In this document: piece by piece, positions 16,784 to 25,519 of the stretch
Position numbering within the stretch: position 1 is the first letter of the stretch
Layout: the number at the start of each line of letters is the position of its first letter
Assembly (NCBI GenBank): GCA_015200345.1
Contig: CP054187.1
Coordinates: 1,782,470-1,846,469, forward strand
DNA from: Planctomycetia bacterium
GTDB taxonomy: Bacteria; Planctomycetota; Phycisphaerae; UBA1845; UTPLA1
Reading direction: 5' to 3'
Length of the DNA stretch: 64,000 nucleotides
Notes under the pieces: model-generated
Told to the model about the DNA's origin: nothing
Database searches by the model: none
What the model saw: only the letters and a program-made list of their open reading frames with translations
Translations under genes and position numbers: made by a program

Positions 16784-17512
16784 ATGTTGAAAGCAGGAGT
16801 CCGATTCATCGGGATGCTATCTGGAATCATCGCGCTGGGAGGCTGCCTAGTTGATGCCGATCATCCGGTTGAAGTGGAAATCGAGCAACCCGCTCCGCGA
16901 CCGGTCCAAGGAACGCTGAATTGTAATGACGGTGGTCCGACTTGGCACTGGGATGCAGAGACGAGTTCTTGGTATTATACAGACGGTCAAGGCAATCGAC
17001 ACTATGGGACGCCGCCATGCTGGGGTGGCTCTGCTCAAGTTCAAATGCCGGCAACGATTCCGAGCACGCGTGAAGGTCTCGGACTTGTGCCGAACTCCAG
17101 CGATAAGATAAAGCCATTGATCTGGATCACACGGCACGATGCCGCGAACCAGGGATATTATTCCAAAGAGGACGAGCTTGATCTGTTCATCGCAGCGGAA
17201 TTGGAATGGCTGATGCCATTTGAAAGCGATTCGGAATTATTGAATGCTATCGGCGCAGAGAACATCAGCTATCATCCGGTCGATGTGAGCGATTCGAGTC
17301 GCACGAGGCCGGTACTTATTCGGTTTGAAGGGATTCGGCTTGGTGTGGCAATCAAGCTTCTTTCAGAATTGGGTGCGACGGAAGTCACACACAACGGGGG
17401 TTCTACCAGCCGAGTCGGTTCGCGAATCATGCTCAATGACAGTGTCGAAGAGTATTCGGCGGCACTTGTTTACGAAGGCGAGAACCACTTATCGACAATC
17501 GAACTTGAATAA
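16784..17512 (+). CDS. Lipoprotein of unknown function, first gene of the islet operon
   Basis: The ATG at 16784 has AGGAGA 6 nt upstream and opens a lipoprotein signal, MLKAGVRFIGMLSGIIALGGC (Cys21). The mature region starts Asp/Glu/Pro-rich, then contains an aromatic segment (TWHWDAETSSWYYTDGQGN) and a C-terminal alpha/beta part (FEGIRLGVAIKLLSELGA) that faintly recalls short secretin/STN-type modules; this last point is weak. I do not recognise a family. Its codons are visibly less GC-rich than neighbours: 60-nt samples at 17161 and 17221 contain 29 and 27 G+C. The next gene overlaps its stop. Confidence 0.7.
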   Translation: MLKAGVRFIGMLSGIIALGGCLVDADHPVEVEIEQPAPRPVQGTLNCNDGGPTWHWDAETSSWYYTDGQGNRHYGTPPCWGGSAQVQMPATIPSTREGLGLVPNSSDKIKPLIWITRHDAANQGYYSKEDELDLFIAAELEWLMPFESDSELLNAIGAENISYHPVDVSDSSRTRPVLIRFEGIRLGVAIKLLSELGATEVTHNGGSTSRVGSRIMLNDSVEEYSAALVYEGENHLSTIELE

Positions 17513-18248
17513 GCTATTGACATGTAATCATAGATTCGGGCCGACACTGTGCATGGCATTGCTAGTCGGGCTTCAGTTTGGGTGCGTCACGAAGCCGGCC
17601 GCAGGCTCGTCCAAGTCTGATTCTGAACAATCCAGTGCATTAAGTGTTCGCGTTCTGCGCGTTGCGGGGGAACGCGCCTATCGCGCGGGAACGCAGGTTG
17701 ACTCATACCATGTCATTTCGACATTAAATTGGCCGGAAGCGGGGCTTTGTGCGATCACCGCAGAGGGTGTTCCCATGGCGTGGGACACGCTTCATTGTGA
17801 ACCGAGGCCACCTCGCGTGAGCGAGACGTCGCGGTTCCCGGTTTTGGGTGTCTATGCCGCGCGAAGACCTTTGACTACGACGCCGAATGAACTCATCCTC
17901 GACCCTATAGTTCACGCCGGACAGGAAGTCATCATTGCCGGGCTTGACTTGGACTCGCTGAAGAATCAGGATGAGTTCTGGCAGTTGCCCACTCTGCACA
18001 AAACGGCAACCATTCTGGAAAGACCAATCACAGCAACGCTATCACAGCGTGAGTTGATTTGGCTTGCCGCACCGCCGGGTAACTATGACGGCTTCATTGG
18101 CGGTCCGGTAGGTGTGGAGCTTCCCGGTCAGAGATTTCAGGTATTCGCAGTGATCTTGGGTTTTTCGCAACCGACGAAGCAGGATATGGCCCGCATTGTA
18201 CTGACTGCAATGCCAATCGGGAGCATCGTCGAGCGGGTCGAGCCGTGA
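17505..18248 (+). CDS. Lipoprotein, probable catalytically dead trypsin-like paralogue
   Basis: No ATG gives a plausible N-terminus. A TTG at 17505 overlaps the previous stop by 8 nt and yields MNKLLTCNHRFGPTLCMALL with a lipobox Cys27; this start is my inference. The C-terminal half resembles the protease encoded by the next gene: HAGQEVIIAGLDLD aligns with REGEMVVLGGFPMP, and DGFIGGPVG with GRGFSGGPAA. The catalytic serine of GxSGGP is replaced by Ile198, and no equivalent of the His motif is evident, so it is probably not a protease. It may be a binding or regulatory partner. It shares the lower GC of the islet. Confidence 0.65.
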   Translation: MNKLLTCNHRFGPTLCMALLVGLQFGCVTKPAAGSSKSDSEQSSALSVRVLRVAGERAYRAGTQVDSYHVISTLNWPEAGLCAITAEGVPMAWDTLHCEPRPPRVSETSRFPVLGVYAARRPLTTTPNELILDPIVHAGQEVIIAGLDLDSLKNQDEFWQLPTLHKTATILERPITATLSQRELIWLAAPPGNYDGFIGGPVGVELPGQRFQVFAVILGFSQPTKQDMARIVLTAMPIGSIVERVEP

Positions 18249-19087
18249 AACAAACCTCTTACAGCAAATCAATAATCACGATAGCTGTGCTGCAATTCTT
18301 CTGTGGATGCGCATCCGGTATCCGATTCACTCAACAAGAGCTGAATCAACTCGAGTTGGCGCGGAAGGAACTCAAGGTGCTGCCTGTCTATGCAATGGGG
18401 CATGGAGCGGGATTTCCCATCAGCCGCCGGAATGCGATTAGCGCTGCGCATACGTTTATGGATTCGGCGCGACAGGATCATTCCGTGGCCGGTCATTTGG
18501 ACTGCGTTATTGCCGCAGTTGCCGGGCGCCCGATGCTGGCGCAGTGGCCTCATGCAGCGGCAGACTTATCTACCCTTCCCCCTCAGCGGGATTGGGTTGT
18601 ACTAATGGCTACAGTAGACCGATTTGAACCCAATGAAATCGACAGTACCATCATTCCACGCGAGGGCGAAATGGTTGTGTTGGGGGGCTTTCCCATGCCC
18701 AAGGGAACCACGGCGCAAGAATCGCCGGCTCAACTCACCGACCGAGCGCCAGTGATCGTCGCCGGACGTGTTTTGCAGATGTCAGACTCAACAAACGGTG
18801 AATTAGTCGAGGTTGAAGTTTCGCCGTTGGAACGTGAAGGCCGCGGGTTTTCAGGCGGACCTGCGGCGACGGTTGATGATAAGGGCAATGTGCGGGTTTG
18901 GGGAGTGATTGTGAGGGGTGGTTGGCGTTGGACGCCACGGCCAGTACTTCGCCGAGTCTTTGCCTTGACAATTGCACGACTGTCTCAATCCGATTTTGAC
19001 CGTTTCTGCCGTGCGCGTTTATTGAATCCAGAAGAGGAAAAAACGTTGTCAACGGTACCAACAACTCAAACAAATCGAGCCCCTTGA
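18245..19087 (+). CDS. Trypsin-like serine protease lipoprotein
   Basis: GTG at 18245 overlaps the previous stop codon (GTGA), typical of translational coupling. A lipoprotein signal ends at Cys22 (AVLQFFCGC). The chymotrypsin-like triad can be placed: His69 in NAISAAHTF, Asp116 in QRDWVVLMA and Ser203 in GRGFSGGPAA. The 280-residue protein would act on the periplasmic side of a membrane. No PDZ domain is attached, unlike DegP/HtrA. It is the last gene of the three-lipoprotein operon; with the degenerate paralogue just upstream it suggests an active/inactive protease pair. The substrate is not deducible. Confidence 0.75.
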   Translation: MKQTSYSKSIITIAVLQFFCGCASGIRFTQQELNQLELARKELKVLPVYAMGHGAGFPISRRNAISAAHTFMDSARQDHSVAGHLDCVIAAVAGRPMLAQWPHAAADLSTLPPQRDWVVLMATVDRFEPNEIDSTIIPREGEMVVLGGFPMPKGTTAQESPAQLTDRAPVIVAGRVLQMSDSTNGELVEVEVSPLEREGRGFSGGPAATVDDKGNVRVWGVIVRGGWRWTPRPVLRRVFALTIARLSQSDFDRFCRARLLNPEEEKTLSTVPTTQTNRAP

Positions 19088-19365
19088 GTAACATGTAACA
19101 TCTCTAACTTTTTGCCGAGATTGCACCTTGTGTGTGCAATTGGTGGATAATCGTGATTTCATGTGAATCGCAGTGAATAACGGGTCGGATGCCGGCATGG
19201 CGACTGATCTTCGCCCTGTGAGATCAGGAAAATCGCAATGTCGCGAAACTTTTTTTGTGATCACCACGCTCGCGCTAATTCATAGCTCCATCGACGTTTG
19301 CGCGCGGGCGGCGATTGCAAGTTCAACTCAACGCCTGTGACTTGCACACACGGCGAATTTTTCGT
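19088..19365 (+). other. Intergenic, islet right end
   Basis: 278 nt without coding potential, AT-richer than the surroundings. A weak stem (TCGC...GCGA) followed by seven T near 19249-19257 could end the lipoprotein transcript, but the stem is too short to call. Confidence 0.4.
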
Positions 19366-19393
19366 TTGACCCGCGCGAATCCCATTGTACATT
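19366..19393 (+). promoter_or_regulatory. Promoter of the candidate large RNA
   Basis: TTGACC (19366-19371), 16-nt spacer, TACATT (19388-19393). Transcription would begin near 19400, at the first helix of the structured region. The -35 lies outside the direct repeat and the -10 inside it. Confidence 0.55.
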
Positions 19394-19491
19394 CACTTCT
19401 GCCACGGAAGAGTGGCGATTTCGATCGGCGCCTACCAGGCTCCCTGACGGCGCAAGTCGGCTCTCGTCGGCCCACGGAGCGGCGACCGAAC
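19381..19491 (+). repeat. 111-nt direct repeat, right copy
   Basis: This is the partner of 16598-16708 (106 of 111 positions identical). Here it contains the -10 box and the first roughly 90 nt of the structured RNA, including GCCAC-GGAAGA-GTGGC and a CGAT-TTCG-ATCG tetraloop hairpin. The two copies bracket the three lipoprotein genes. Confidence 0.85.
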
Positions 19492-20584
19492 CGGTGGCAA
19501 CACCCGGCGGCGTCGCGAGGTGAACCCATAGCCCGGGTCGGCGAATCAGAAGCCTAACGCCAGGGAGCATGCGGCGCGAAACCCTGTGAAGGGCGCTCGG
19601 CCTTACGGGGCCGGGCAGGTCGTCTGCTGATTGAGACTCTGCGGCGCACGGTAAGCCGCTCGCGAGCAATCGCGGGGGCCGACAAGCGCGTGAGAGGATG
19701 AGCCGTCGGAATGGGCGGCCAAGGCAGGCGAAGTGAACCCTTGAGAGGGACGAAACCCAGGGGAGCAACCGGCGGCACGGCGGGGTCAAACTCGTCGCGG
19801 CCGCGAGGGACTCACCCGAGGAAGCACCCGGAAGTCGGGCGACAGGCCCGAGCTTCGACAAATCTCTGGTTTGTCGAAGCGAGGCCTGTAGTGAACGGCA
19901 GGCGGGTCGGCACCGGCGGAGGACGCCGGGCAACCTCGGTTGAGGAGAAGGCTCCGAAGGGAAAACCCCATAGGTGCTGTCGGCCTGAAACAGGGCGGAC
20001 CAGGCGCGAGAGGGAGTAAACCGTCGAGAGGGTGGCAAGAAACCCTGCGGGCGGACGGTGGCGGGCAGGCAAGGCTCGCGGATGACCGGACCTCTTGCGA
20101 ACGCATGTGCCAAAGGGGCACGAAAGCCCATGGAAGGGGCCGCGGTTGAGAGACCTGCGGCTAGCGTCGTCCGGGTAAGACCCTGGAGGGCGGTGAAATC
20201 CGAAGAGAGGGGCGGCGGCGAAAGAGTTAAATCATTTGCTCCGCAGCATCCCGCCGAGAGCCGCATGGCCGGGCCTGATGGCCAACGGTGAAGCGGCCTC
20301 GCCGAAGCAATGACGGCGATGGCGGCGGGTTGAACGGGCCTCTGAACGGATAGCCAAGCCCACGAGGGGACGGCCGATGTCGGGAGACCGGCTCGGTGCG
20401 ACGGACGACGGCGAAGACTTCGAAGGGCAAAGCGATCGAAACCTCTTCCGCGGCATTTTTTGGTTTTACGCGCTGATGCGCGGCGCTTGCTGGCCGGGGC
20501 GATCGCGGCATCGGAGACAACTCGGTTGTTTTGGCGCGGTCTGCCGTCTAGGAAGGATCTGACGAGGGCAGGCCGCCTTTTTTT
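19400..20584 (+). ncRNA. Candidate large structured non-coding RNA, family not recognised
   Basis: About 1.2 kb without a believable gene on either strand but full of helices. Examples are CCCT-GTGA-AGGG (19582-19593), the nested stem 19842-19889 (outer ACAGGCC/GGCCTGT, inner 11-bp GCTTCGACAAA/TTTGTCGAAGC), GTGCC...GGCAC (about 20107-20120) and GGCC-TGAT-GGCC. Unpaired stretches on the plus strand are purine-rich (GTGAACCC, GAAACCC, GGGAAAACC), as in RNA loops. A promoter precedes it and an intrinsic terminator ends it on the same strand. RNase P RNA, tmRNA, 6S and rRNA core motifs are absent. Size and ornateness resemble known giant bacterial RNAs, but I cannot match one. Confidence 0.7.
20536..20584 (+). 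terminator. Intrinsic terminator of the candidate large RNA
   Basis: GCGGTCTGCC (20536-20545) pairs with GGCAGGCCGC (20567-20576) over 10 bp with one G-U, then a C and seven T (20578-20584). Confidence 0.8.
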
Positions 20585-20696
20585 GCGCCCATTATCTAAA
20601 ATGCTGATTTCACGCGAGCGCGTCTGACCTGCTCCGCGAGACTTGATCCGGTTGTTATGAGAGTCTTAGCTGCCCGGATGGGCAAGGAGATTCTCG

Positions 20697-20897
20697 ATGA
20701 AGCGAATACGACATACCCCGGACCAGATCATCTCCCAGCCGAGTGAGGCGGACGCGATGCTGACGGCCGGGGCGAGCATCGGTCAGGTGTATCGGCGGCT
20801 TCGAGCAACTCCAGGCAGCGACCGGGAAACGAGCAGAACGGAGGCTGCCGTCAGTGCTCAAGCGGCGCGGCGTGCGAATCGAGTCATTCCCCAATGA
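20697..20897 (+). pseudogene. IS3-family transposase OrfA remnant
   Basis: The first 34 codons (MKRIRHTPDQIISQPSEADA, then MLTAGASIGQVYRRL) match the helix-turn-helix start of IS3-type OrfA proteins (usual form MKRxRHTPEQIIxKLREADAML). A ribosome site AAGGAG precedes the ATG. After about codon 35 the similarity stops and the frame runs into the 3' end of the YjbQ gene, so only a fragment remains. No OrfB or terminal repeats were found. It marks past insertion activity beside the large RNA. Confidence 0.7.
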
Positions 20898-21303
20898 TCT
20901 TGACGAGCACGCGTTTCCTTCGGCGGCCGTCGAACTCGCCGTAAAAGATCTGCTCCCACGGTCCGAAGTCCAGCTCGCCGCCGGTGATGGCCACGACGAC
21001 TTCGCGGCCCATGATGGTGCGTTTCAGATGGGCGTCGGCGTTGTCTTCGCCCGTATCGTTGTGTCGGTATTGGTCGAGCGGCGCGTGCGGGGCGAGTCCC
21101 TCCAGCCAGCGTTCCAGGTCCTGATGCAGGCCGCGTTCGTCGTCGTTGATGAAGACACTCGCCGAAATGTGCATGGCGTTGACGAGGCAAAGCCCTTCGC
21201 GGATGCCGCTCCTGGCGATGGCGGCCTGAACTTGCGCGGTGATGTTGATGAAGGCCCTGCGCGTCGGAGTGTGAAACCACAGTTCTTCGCGGAAATGCTT
21301 CAC
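20884..21303 (-). CDS. YjbQ/UPF0047 family protein
   Basis: This 139-residue cytoplasmic protein matches the YjbQ family: [20 protein letters not shown] at the start, [20 protein letters not shown] in the middle, and the conserved C-terminal [22 protein letters not shown] with likely metal-binding His residues, ending [13 protein letters not shown]. Some members show weak thiamine-phosphate synthase activity, but the physiological role is not settled. Its ATG overlaps the stop of the pectate-lyase-like gene by 4 nt (ATGA), so the two are translationally coupled; no functional link is obvious. Confidence 0.9.
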   Translation of the reverse strand: MKHFREELWFHTPTRRAFINITAQVQAAIARSGIREGLCLVNAMHISASVFINDDERGLHQDLERWLEGLAPHAPLDQYRHNDTGEDNADAHLKRTIMGREVVVAITGGELDFGPWEQIFYGEFDGRRRKRVLVKIIGE

Positions 21304-23288
21304 GACGGATCCCCGGCGAGACTGGACAGGTACTCCTCAACGTTGAGGTAGCCGTCGCCGTCGGAATCGGTCAGGCTGTCGGCGACGTTTGGATCACCGC
21401 CGAATTCCAGCTCGCGATTGTTGGGAAGGTAGTCACCGTCCGTGTCGGTCGGCAGGGGTGGCGCGTTGTTGGACACGTAGAGTCCGTTCAGGGTGTCGCG
21501 ATTGGGGATGACGCGCTGCACGACGACGAAGGGGTATTTGACCGGGTCGGCAAGAATCTGCGCCGCGCCGGCGGGGAGGACGATGCCGTCGATCGTGCAG
21601 TTCATCTGGGCGAGCAGGGCAAGCTTGGCGTCGGCCAGCGTCTGGCCCGGCTGCATGCGGTACTGCCGGGGGGTGCAGAGGATCGTCGGGTCGGCATTGG
21701 GCCGGAACCAGAGGACGTTTGCCACCTCGCCGTGATGCGGGCCGATGCGGCGAAGGTTCGGATCGCCCACGGGCTGGGAATCGACCAGAAGATTGTTGTC
21801 GACGACGTAGCGCAGCTCGTTGACGAGTGCCGTATCTATGGCATCGCGTCGCGGCTTGGTCGCACCGGCGCCGTCGAGCACCCGCGTGGTCGCCTCCTGG
21901 ACGGGGTAGGTCGTGACGGGGGGCGCGGGCAGCGGGTCTGGCAGCTCGACTTGATCGCGCAGGTGCCCGGGGGTGATGAACACGTTGCAGACGGAGGCGC
22001 TGCCCCCGCACAATCCGCCGACGTTGGGCGTCACATATGCGACACCGACATCCCATTCGTCCTGGGTGGTGGACGTGCGTAGCGGCGCGAGGTTGTCCCG
22101 CAGATGGATGCGCGGCAACGGCCCCTCGTCCGGCGAGTTGATGTCGATCAGGTTGCGAATTTCAGGCGGCGCGAACGACGTGTCGAGGCCCGGAATGTAC
22201 CGATTGCCGATGAAGTTCACGCTCGCGTTGAACTCAAACTGCGCCGGCTGCGCGACGTTCCAGTTGTACTCCACGTTGTTGCGGAAATCCCAGACCTTGC
22301 CTTCGACAATCAACGGGTTGCGGGCCGAGTTGTGCGCAAATAAATTGTGATGAAGCGACGCGTACGTAAGATCCTTCGGGGTCAATCCGCCCGGGGTCGG
22401 CGCCGCCAGCATGCCGAACCCCGTCGGACCCAGCGGATTTCCGAACAGCGACGCCTCGGAAATAATGGACCACTGAATCGTGAAGTTCCGCACCCAGTTC
22501 CACGTGCTGACGTTCTTGTCAATGGCCCACGAGATCGAGCAGTGATCGATGATGAAATTGTAGACCGATTGCTGCGCGGAATTCGCCTCGAAATCGTTGC
22601 GAAAGATCGTGATGCCGTCCAGCAGCGTCGTGTCCGGATCCCCCTTCTCATAAAGGATCCTCATCCGCAAATGCCGAAGCACCACGTCGTGCGTGCGCAC
22701 AACCAACGGCTGATGCGCGAGGACAATCCCATCGCCGCCGGCCGTCTGACCCGCGACCGTCACAAACGGATTCAGGATCCGAACAGGCTCCTCAAGGTAA
22801 ATGACCCCGTGAACGTCAAACACGATGAACCGCGGACCCGACGCCTCCAACGCCTCCCGCAGGCTGCCAGGTGCCGTCACGAACCCGCCCAGGCCGTTGG
22901 GAATCTTGTCGGCCAGCGTCGTCACCTTGATGATTCGCGGCTGCTCCGAACCATCGCCCCGGCCGCCGAATGCATACGCGCCGAATCCCTCCGCTCCGGG
23001 GAAGTTGGGAATCGCGGCGCTGGGGACCAGCGGATCGGTCAGCAAGGCCGATTCCTGGTCGTTAGCTATTCCATCGTTGTCGTCGTCGGCGCTGGGGTCC
23101 AGATCGCCGTAAATCATTTCGAAGTCATCGGCGAGGCCGTTGCCGTTGTTGTCGGTGAAATCACTTCGCAGGTCGCTGGTAGGCGTGTTGCAGGTCAGGG
23201 CGATCGATGCGCACGCGACCAGAAATAATCCCAGCGTCAGCGCGAGATCGCGAACCATCACAGGACGCATCGTGAACTTCGGCTTCAT
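21300..23288 (-). CDS. Secreted pectate-lyase-like beta-helix protein with calcium-loop segments
   Basis: The ATG at 23288 precedes a signal segment ([21 protein letters not shown]). Residues about 40-90 contain TSP3/EF-hand-like acidic loops ([24 protein letters not shown]). The catalytic region starts [19 protein letters not shown], typical of PL1-like pectate lyases, then [19 protein letters not shown] and repeated beta-helix rungs ([29 protein letters not shown]). The C-terminus again carries calcium loops ([24 protein letters not shown]). It is probably exported and cleaves polygalacturonate-type polysaccharide, an inference from the fold. The Cys at the end of the hydrophobic stretch could make it a lipoprotein. 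Confidence 0.8.
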   Translation of the reverse strand: MKPKFTMRPVMVRDLALTLGLFLVACASIALTCNTPTSDLRSDFTDNNGNGLADDFEMIYGDLDPSADDDNDGIANDQESALLTDPLVPSAAIPNFPGAEGFGAYAFGGRGDGSEQPRIIKVTTLADKIPNGLGGFVTAPGSLREALEASGPRFIVFDVHGVIYLEEPVRILNPFVTVAGQTAGGDGIVLAHQPLVVRTHDVVLRHLRMRILYEKGDPDTTLLDGITIFRNDFEANSAQQSVYNFIIDHCSISWAIDKNVSTWNWVRNFTIQWSIISEASLFGNPLGPTGFGMLAAPTPGGLTPKDLTYASLHHNLFAHNSARNPLIVEGKVWDFRNNVEYNWNVAQPAQFEFNASVNFIGNRYIPGLDTSFAPPEIRNLIDINSPDEGPLPRIHLRDNLAPLRTSTTQDEWDVGVAYVTPNVGGLCGGSASVCNVFITPGHLRDQVELPDPLPAPPVTTYPVQEATTRVLDGAGATKPRRDAIDTALVNELRYVVDNNLLVDSQPVGDPNLRRIGPHHGEVANVLWFRPNADPTILCTPRQYRMQPGQTLADAKLALLAQMNCTIDGIVLPAGAAQILADPVKYPFVVVQRVIPNRDTLNGLYVSNNAPPLPTDTDGDYLPNNRELEFGGDPNVADSLTDSDGDGYLNVEEYLSSLAGDPS

Positions 23289-23594
23289 AAGCCCGCCCCG
23301 AAAACGTAACCACTCACCTGTCAACTTTAAGTTTTGCGCGAGGCATTGCAACCGAATCAGGCTCCAAACTCAAGGCGTGGACCTTATTTGATCGTGAAAA
23401 GGAGCACACCGGACCCTGCACCTGCGACCTTGTTTTCGGCCATTGCCGGGTGCATGATTGAATCGCGGAATCGGACCTGACGTTCCTGCGTGGTCCGCCC
23501 CGGCAGGGTTTGGAGCATGGTGGCGATCTCATTCAGCAGGCGTTACGATCCTACGCGCCAGGCGTCGGCAGCCTGACGCACGCGAGTGTCCCCC

Positions 23595-24500
23595 ATGCGC
23601 TCCTCGGCTCGTTCACCTCGTGCCTTCACTCTGATCGAACTTCTTGTCGTCATCAGCATCATCGCACTCATCGTCGCGATTCTGCTGCCATCGCTTTCCG
23701 GCGCGCGGCGTCAGGGCCAATCGATTCAATGCCTGGCGCGGCTCTCGCAACTGGGAATGGGCTGGCACATGTATGCCGACGACTACGACGACGTCGCCGT
23801 GCCGGGTCGATATGGTAATCTCGCGGGCGGCGCGTCGAACCCCGCGAACTTCTACGACGTAGGCAGCGGGTTGAAGTTCCGCCCGCGCTGGATCGCGCTG
23901 ATGGGCAAGTACGTCGGCGCAGTGGCGTTTGAGAACCCGCTCCCCGCGGACCGGCAGGACTATGACCACAAGGTGTATCAGTGCCCCTCCGTCCCCGACT
24001 GGATGGACGAGCGCAATCACGCCTATGGCTACAATCACCAATTCCTCGGCAACGCCCGCATGACGAACGGCCGATTCCACAATTTCCCGGTGAACCGCTC
24101 GAAAATCACCAGCTTCGCCAGCACCGTCATGGCGGCGGACACGCTGGGCACGGCGGCGGGCTTCGCGCCGGAAAATCGCAAGCCGTATAACAACAACGGC
24201 ACGGACTTCGCGGAGCTGGCGAATCACGGCTGGACGCTTGATCCGCCACGCCTCAAGCCCGAATCCGAACACGGCAGCGGCGACCCGGGCAGCCCGCGCA
24301 CCGCTGTCGATCCGCGCCACATGAACAAGTCAAACGTCATTTTCTGCGACGGACACGGCGAGACTGCCACGCCGCGCCGGCTTGGCTATCGCACCGACGC
24401 CGCCGGCGCCTACGTGGATGATGCCGCGGAAGACCGCCCCCATAATCGGGAATTCTCCGGGACCGGCCGAGACACCGATCCGCCGTTGCCGCCGACTTGA
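23595..24500 (+). CDS. Prepilin-type N-terminal cleavage/methylation protein (pseudopilin-like)
   Basis: The protein starts with a type IV prepilin signal, RAFTLIELLVVISIIALIVA, where cleavage would occur before Phe and Glu lies at position +5 of the mature protein. The remainder is a globular domain with the HMNKSNVIFCDGHGE element near the C-terminus, which recalls the 'DG' C-terminal motif of the large planctomycete pseudopilin-like families. An in-frame GTG nine nt upstream is an alternative start. Many planctomycetes have dozens of such genes and their role is unknown. No secretion genes lie nearby. Confidence 0.85.
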   Translation: MRSSARSPRAFTLIELLVVISIIALIVAILLPSLSGARRQGQSIQCLARLSQLGMGWHMYADDYDDVAVPGRYGNLAGGASNPANFYDVGSGLKFRPRWIALMGKYVGAVAFENPLPADRQDYDHKVYQCPSVPDWMDERNHAYGYNHQFLGNARMTNGRFHNFPVNRSKITSFASTVMAADTLGTAAGFAPENRKPYNNNGTDFAELANHGWTLDPPRLKPESEHGSGDPGSPRTAVDPRHMNKSNVIFCDGHGETATPRRLGYRTDAAGAYVDDAAEDRPHNREFSGTGRDTDPPLPPT

Positions 24501-24548
24501 TCGTGAACGTGCTTCGCTCATCGGACGAGGCAAAGGAAGCATTCCGCC

Positions 24549-25247
24549 ATGTGGGAACAACTTCGACCCTGGCTGGGTGATGTCCATTCGCTGCTCGCAC
24601 CGGAACTGGTGGGTCCCGTTGTCAGCCTCGCTGCGATCCTTTGCGGGGGCATGACCGGCTTCGAGCGTCAGCGGGCTGCCAAGCCCGCGGGCTTTCGCAC
24701 GATGATCCTCATCTGCCTCGGGTCCGCTATTTTTACACAGGCGTCCATCTTGCTCGGTGGCGGTCCGGCTCATGCCGACCGCGCGCGGGTCGCGGCCCAA
24801 GTCGTCACCGGCATCGGTTTTCTCGGCGCGGGCGCCATCCTTCGCGAAAAAGGCCAAGTCGTCGGCATCACCACCGCCGCCGGCATCTGGGCCACCGCCG
24901 CCGTCGGACTGATTCTCGGCGCAGGCCATCTCGCGCTGGGGTTCTTCTTCACGCTTCTCATCGTCGGCACACTCTCCGCGGCTCGCGCCATCGAGCGACT
25001 CGTCGAAGGACCGTGCCGGCCTGCCACGCTCGTGCTGAAACTTGTGGATACCAGCGCACGAACGCGGTTGCAGGTCGAAAGCATCCTGGAGGACCACCCC
25101 TTCCCGATTTTTCCGGAATACTCCACCACTGCCGACGGTGCGATCGTCGCTCGTATCCGCTATTGCACCCTCCACCGCGACCATCACACCTGGCTGAATG
25201 AGCTGCTCGCCTCCCCCGCCATCGAAAGCATCGAGCAGGCCGATTGA
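24549..25247 (+). CDS. MgtC/SapB-family membrane protein
   Basis: This 232-residue protein has the MgtC core: an N-terminal helix pair with GGMTGFERQRAAKPAGFRTMILICLGSAIF, then VAAQVVTGIGFLGAGAILREKG and GITTAAGIWATAAVGLILG. About five membrane segments are followed by a soluble C-terminal domain of about 80 residues, ACT-like in outline. MgtC proteins modulate magnesium homeostasis and F-ATPase in some pathogens; in environmental bacteria the role is unclear. AAGGAA precedes the ATG. It is a single gene between the pseudopilin gene and an intergenic stretch. Confidence 0.88.
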   Translation: MWEQLRPWLGDVHSLLAPELVGPVVSLAAILCGGMTGFERQRAAKPAGFRTMILICLGSAIFTQASILLGGGPAHADRARVAAQVVTGIGFLGAGAILREKGQVVGITTAAGIWATAAVGLILGAGHLALGFFFTLLIVGTLSAARAIERLVEGPCRPATLVLKLVDTSARTRLQVESILEDHPFPIFPEYSTTADGAIVARIRYCTLHRDHHTWLNELLASPAIESIEQAD

Positions 25248-25519
25248 AGGACTTCGCCTTGACGAATCCGCTCTCACACACCTGAAAACGCAGGTCCACT
25301 AATAATCGCTCTCCCAGACTTGCCACGCCAGACGTCGCGAAAACCCGTTTCGGCAAAACCGTATTTCGACGCGATTCAAGTTTCTGACGACCGGTCGCTA
25401 CCTTCTCCGGCGCCGGCACTCGGGACGTTGGCGCAAGCGGGTCGATGGAATGGATGGCTTCGCGGGAGTGGTGTGTTCCCGCCAGCCGCGCACGTCTGTC
25501 ATGCGGTTCGAGGTGATGT
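25248..25519 (+). other. Intergenic region, no gene recognised
   Basis: 272 nt between mgtC-like and the hypothetical gene. No ORF with coding character and no riboswitch family could be matched. Confidence 0.4.

Noticed and set aside
19328..20266. A 312-codon open frame on the minus strand across the structured region
   Set aside because: It is Pro/Arg/Ser-rich with no recognisable motif, spans the strong hairpins and promoter of the plus-strand RNA, and is expected in GC-rich sequence. The purine-loop pattern favours an RNA on the plus strand.
19400..20584. The large RNA as RNase P RNA, tmRNA, or a group II intron
   Set aside because: The GAGGAAAGUC and ACAGAA-type cores of RNase P RNA are absent, there is no tRNA-like end or tag ORF, and although GAGAGCCGCATGG near 20255 faintly recalls an intron domain V, no maturase, GUGYG start or correctly placed domain VI is visible.
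25380..25460. A cyclic-di-GMP riboswitch-like segment (GGCGCAAGC near 25430)
   Set aside because: The conserved GEMM core and paired stems could not be assembled around it.
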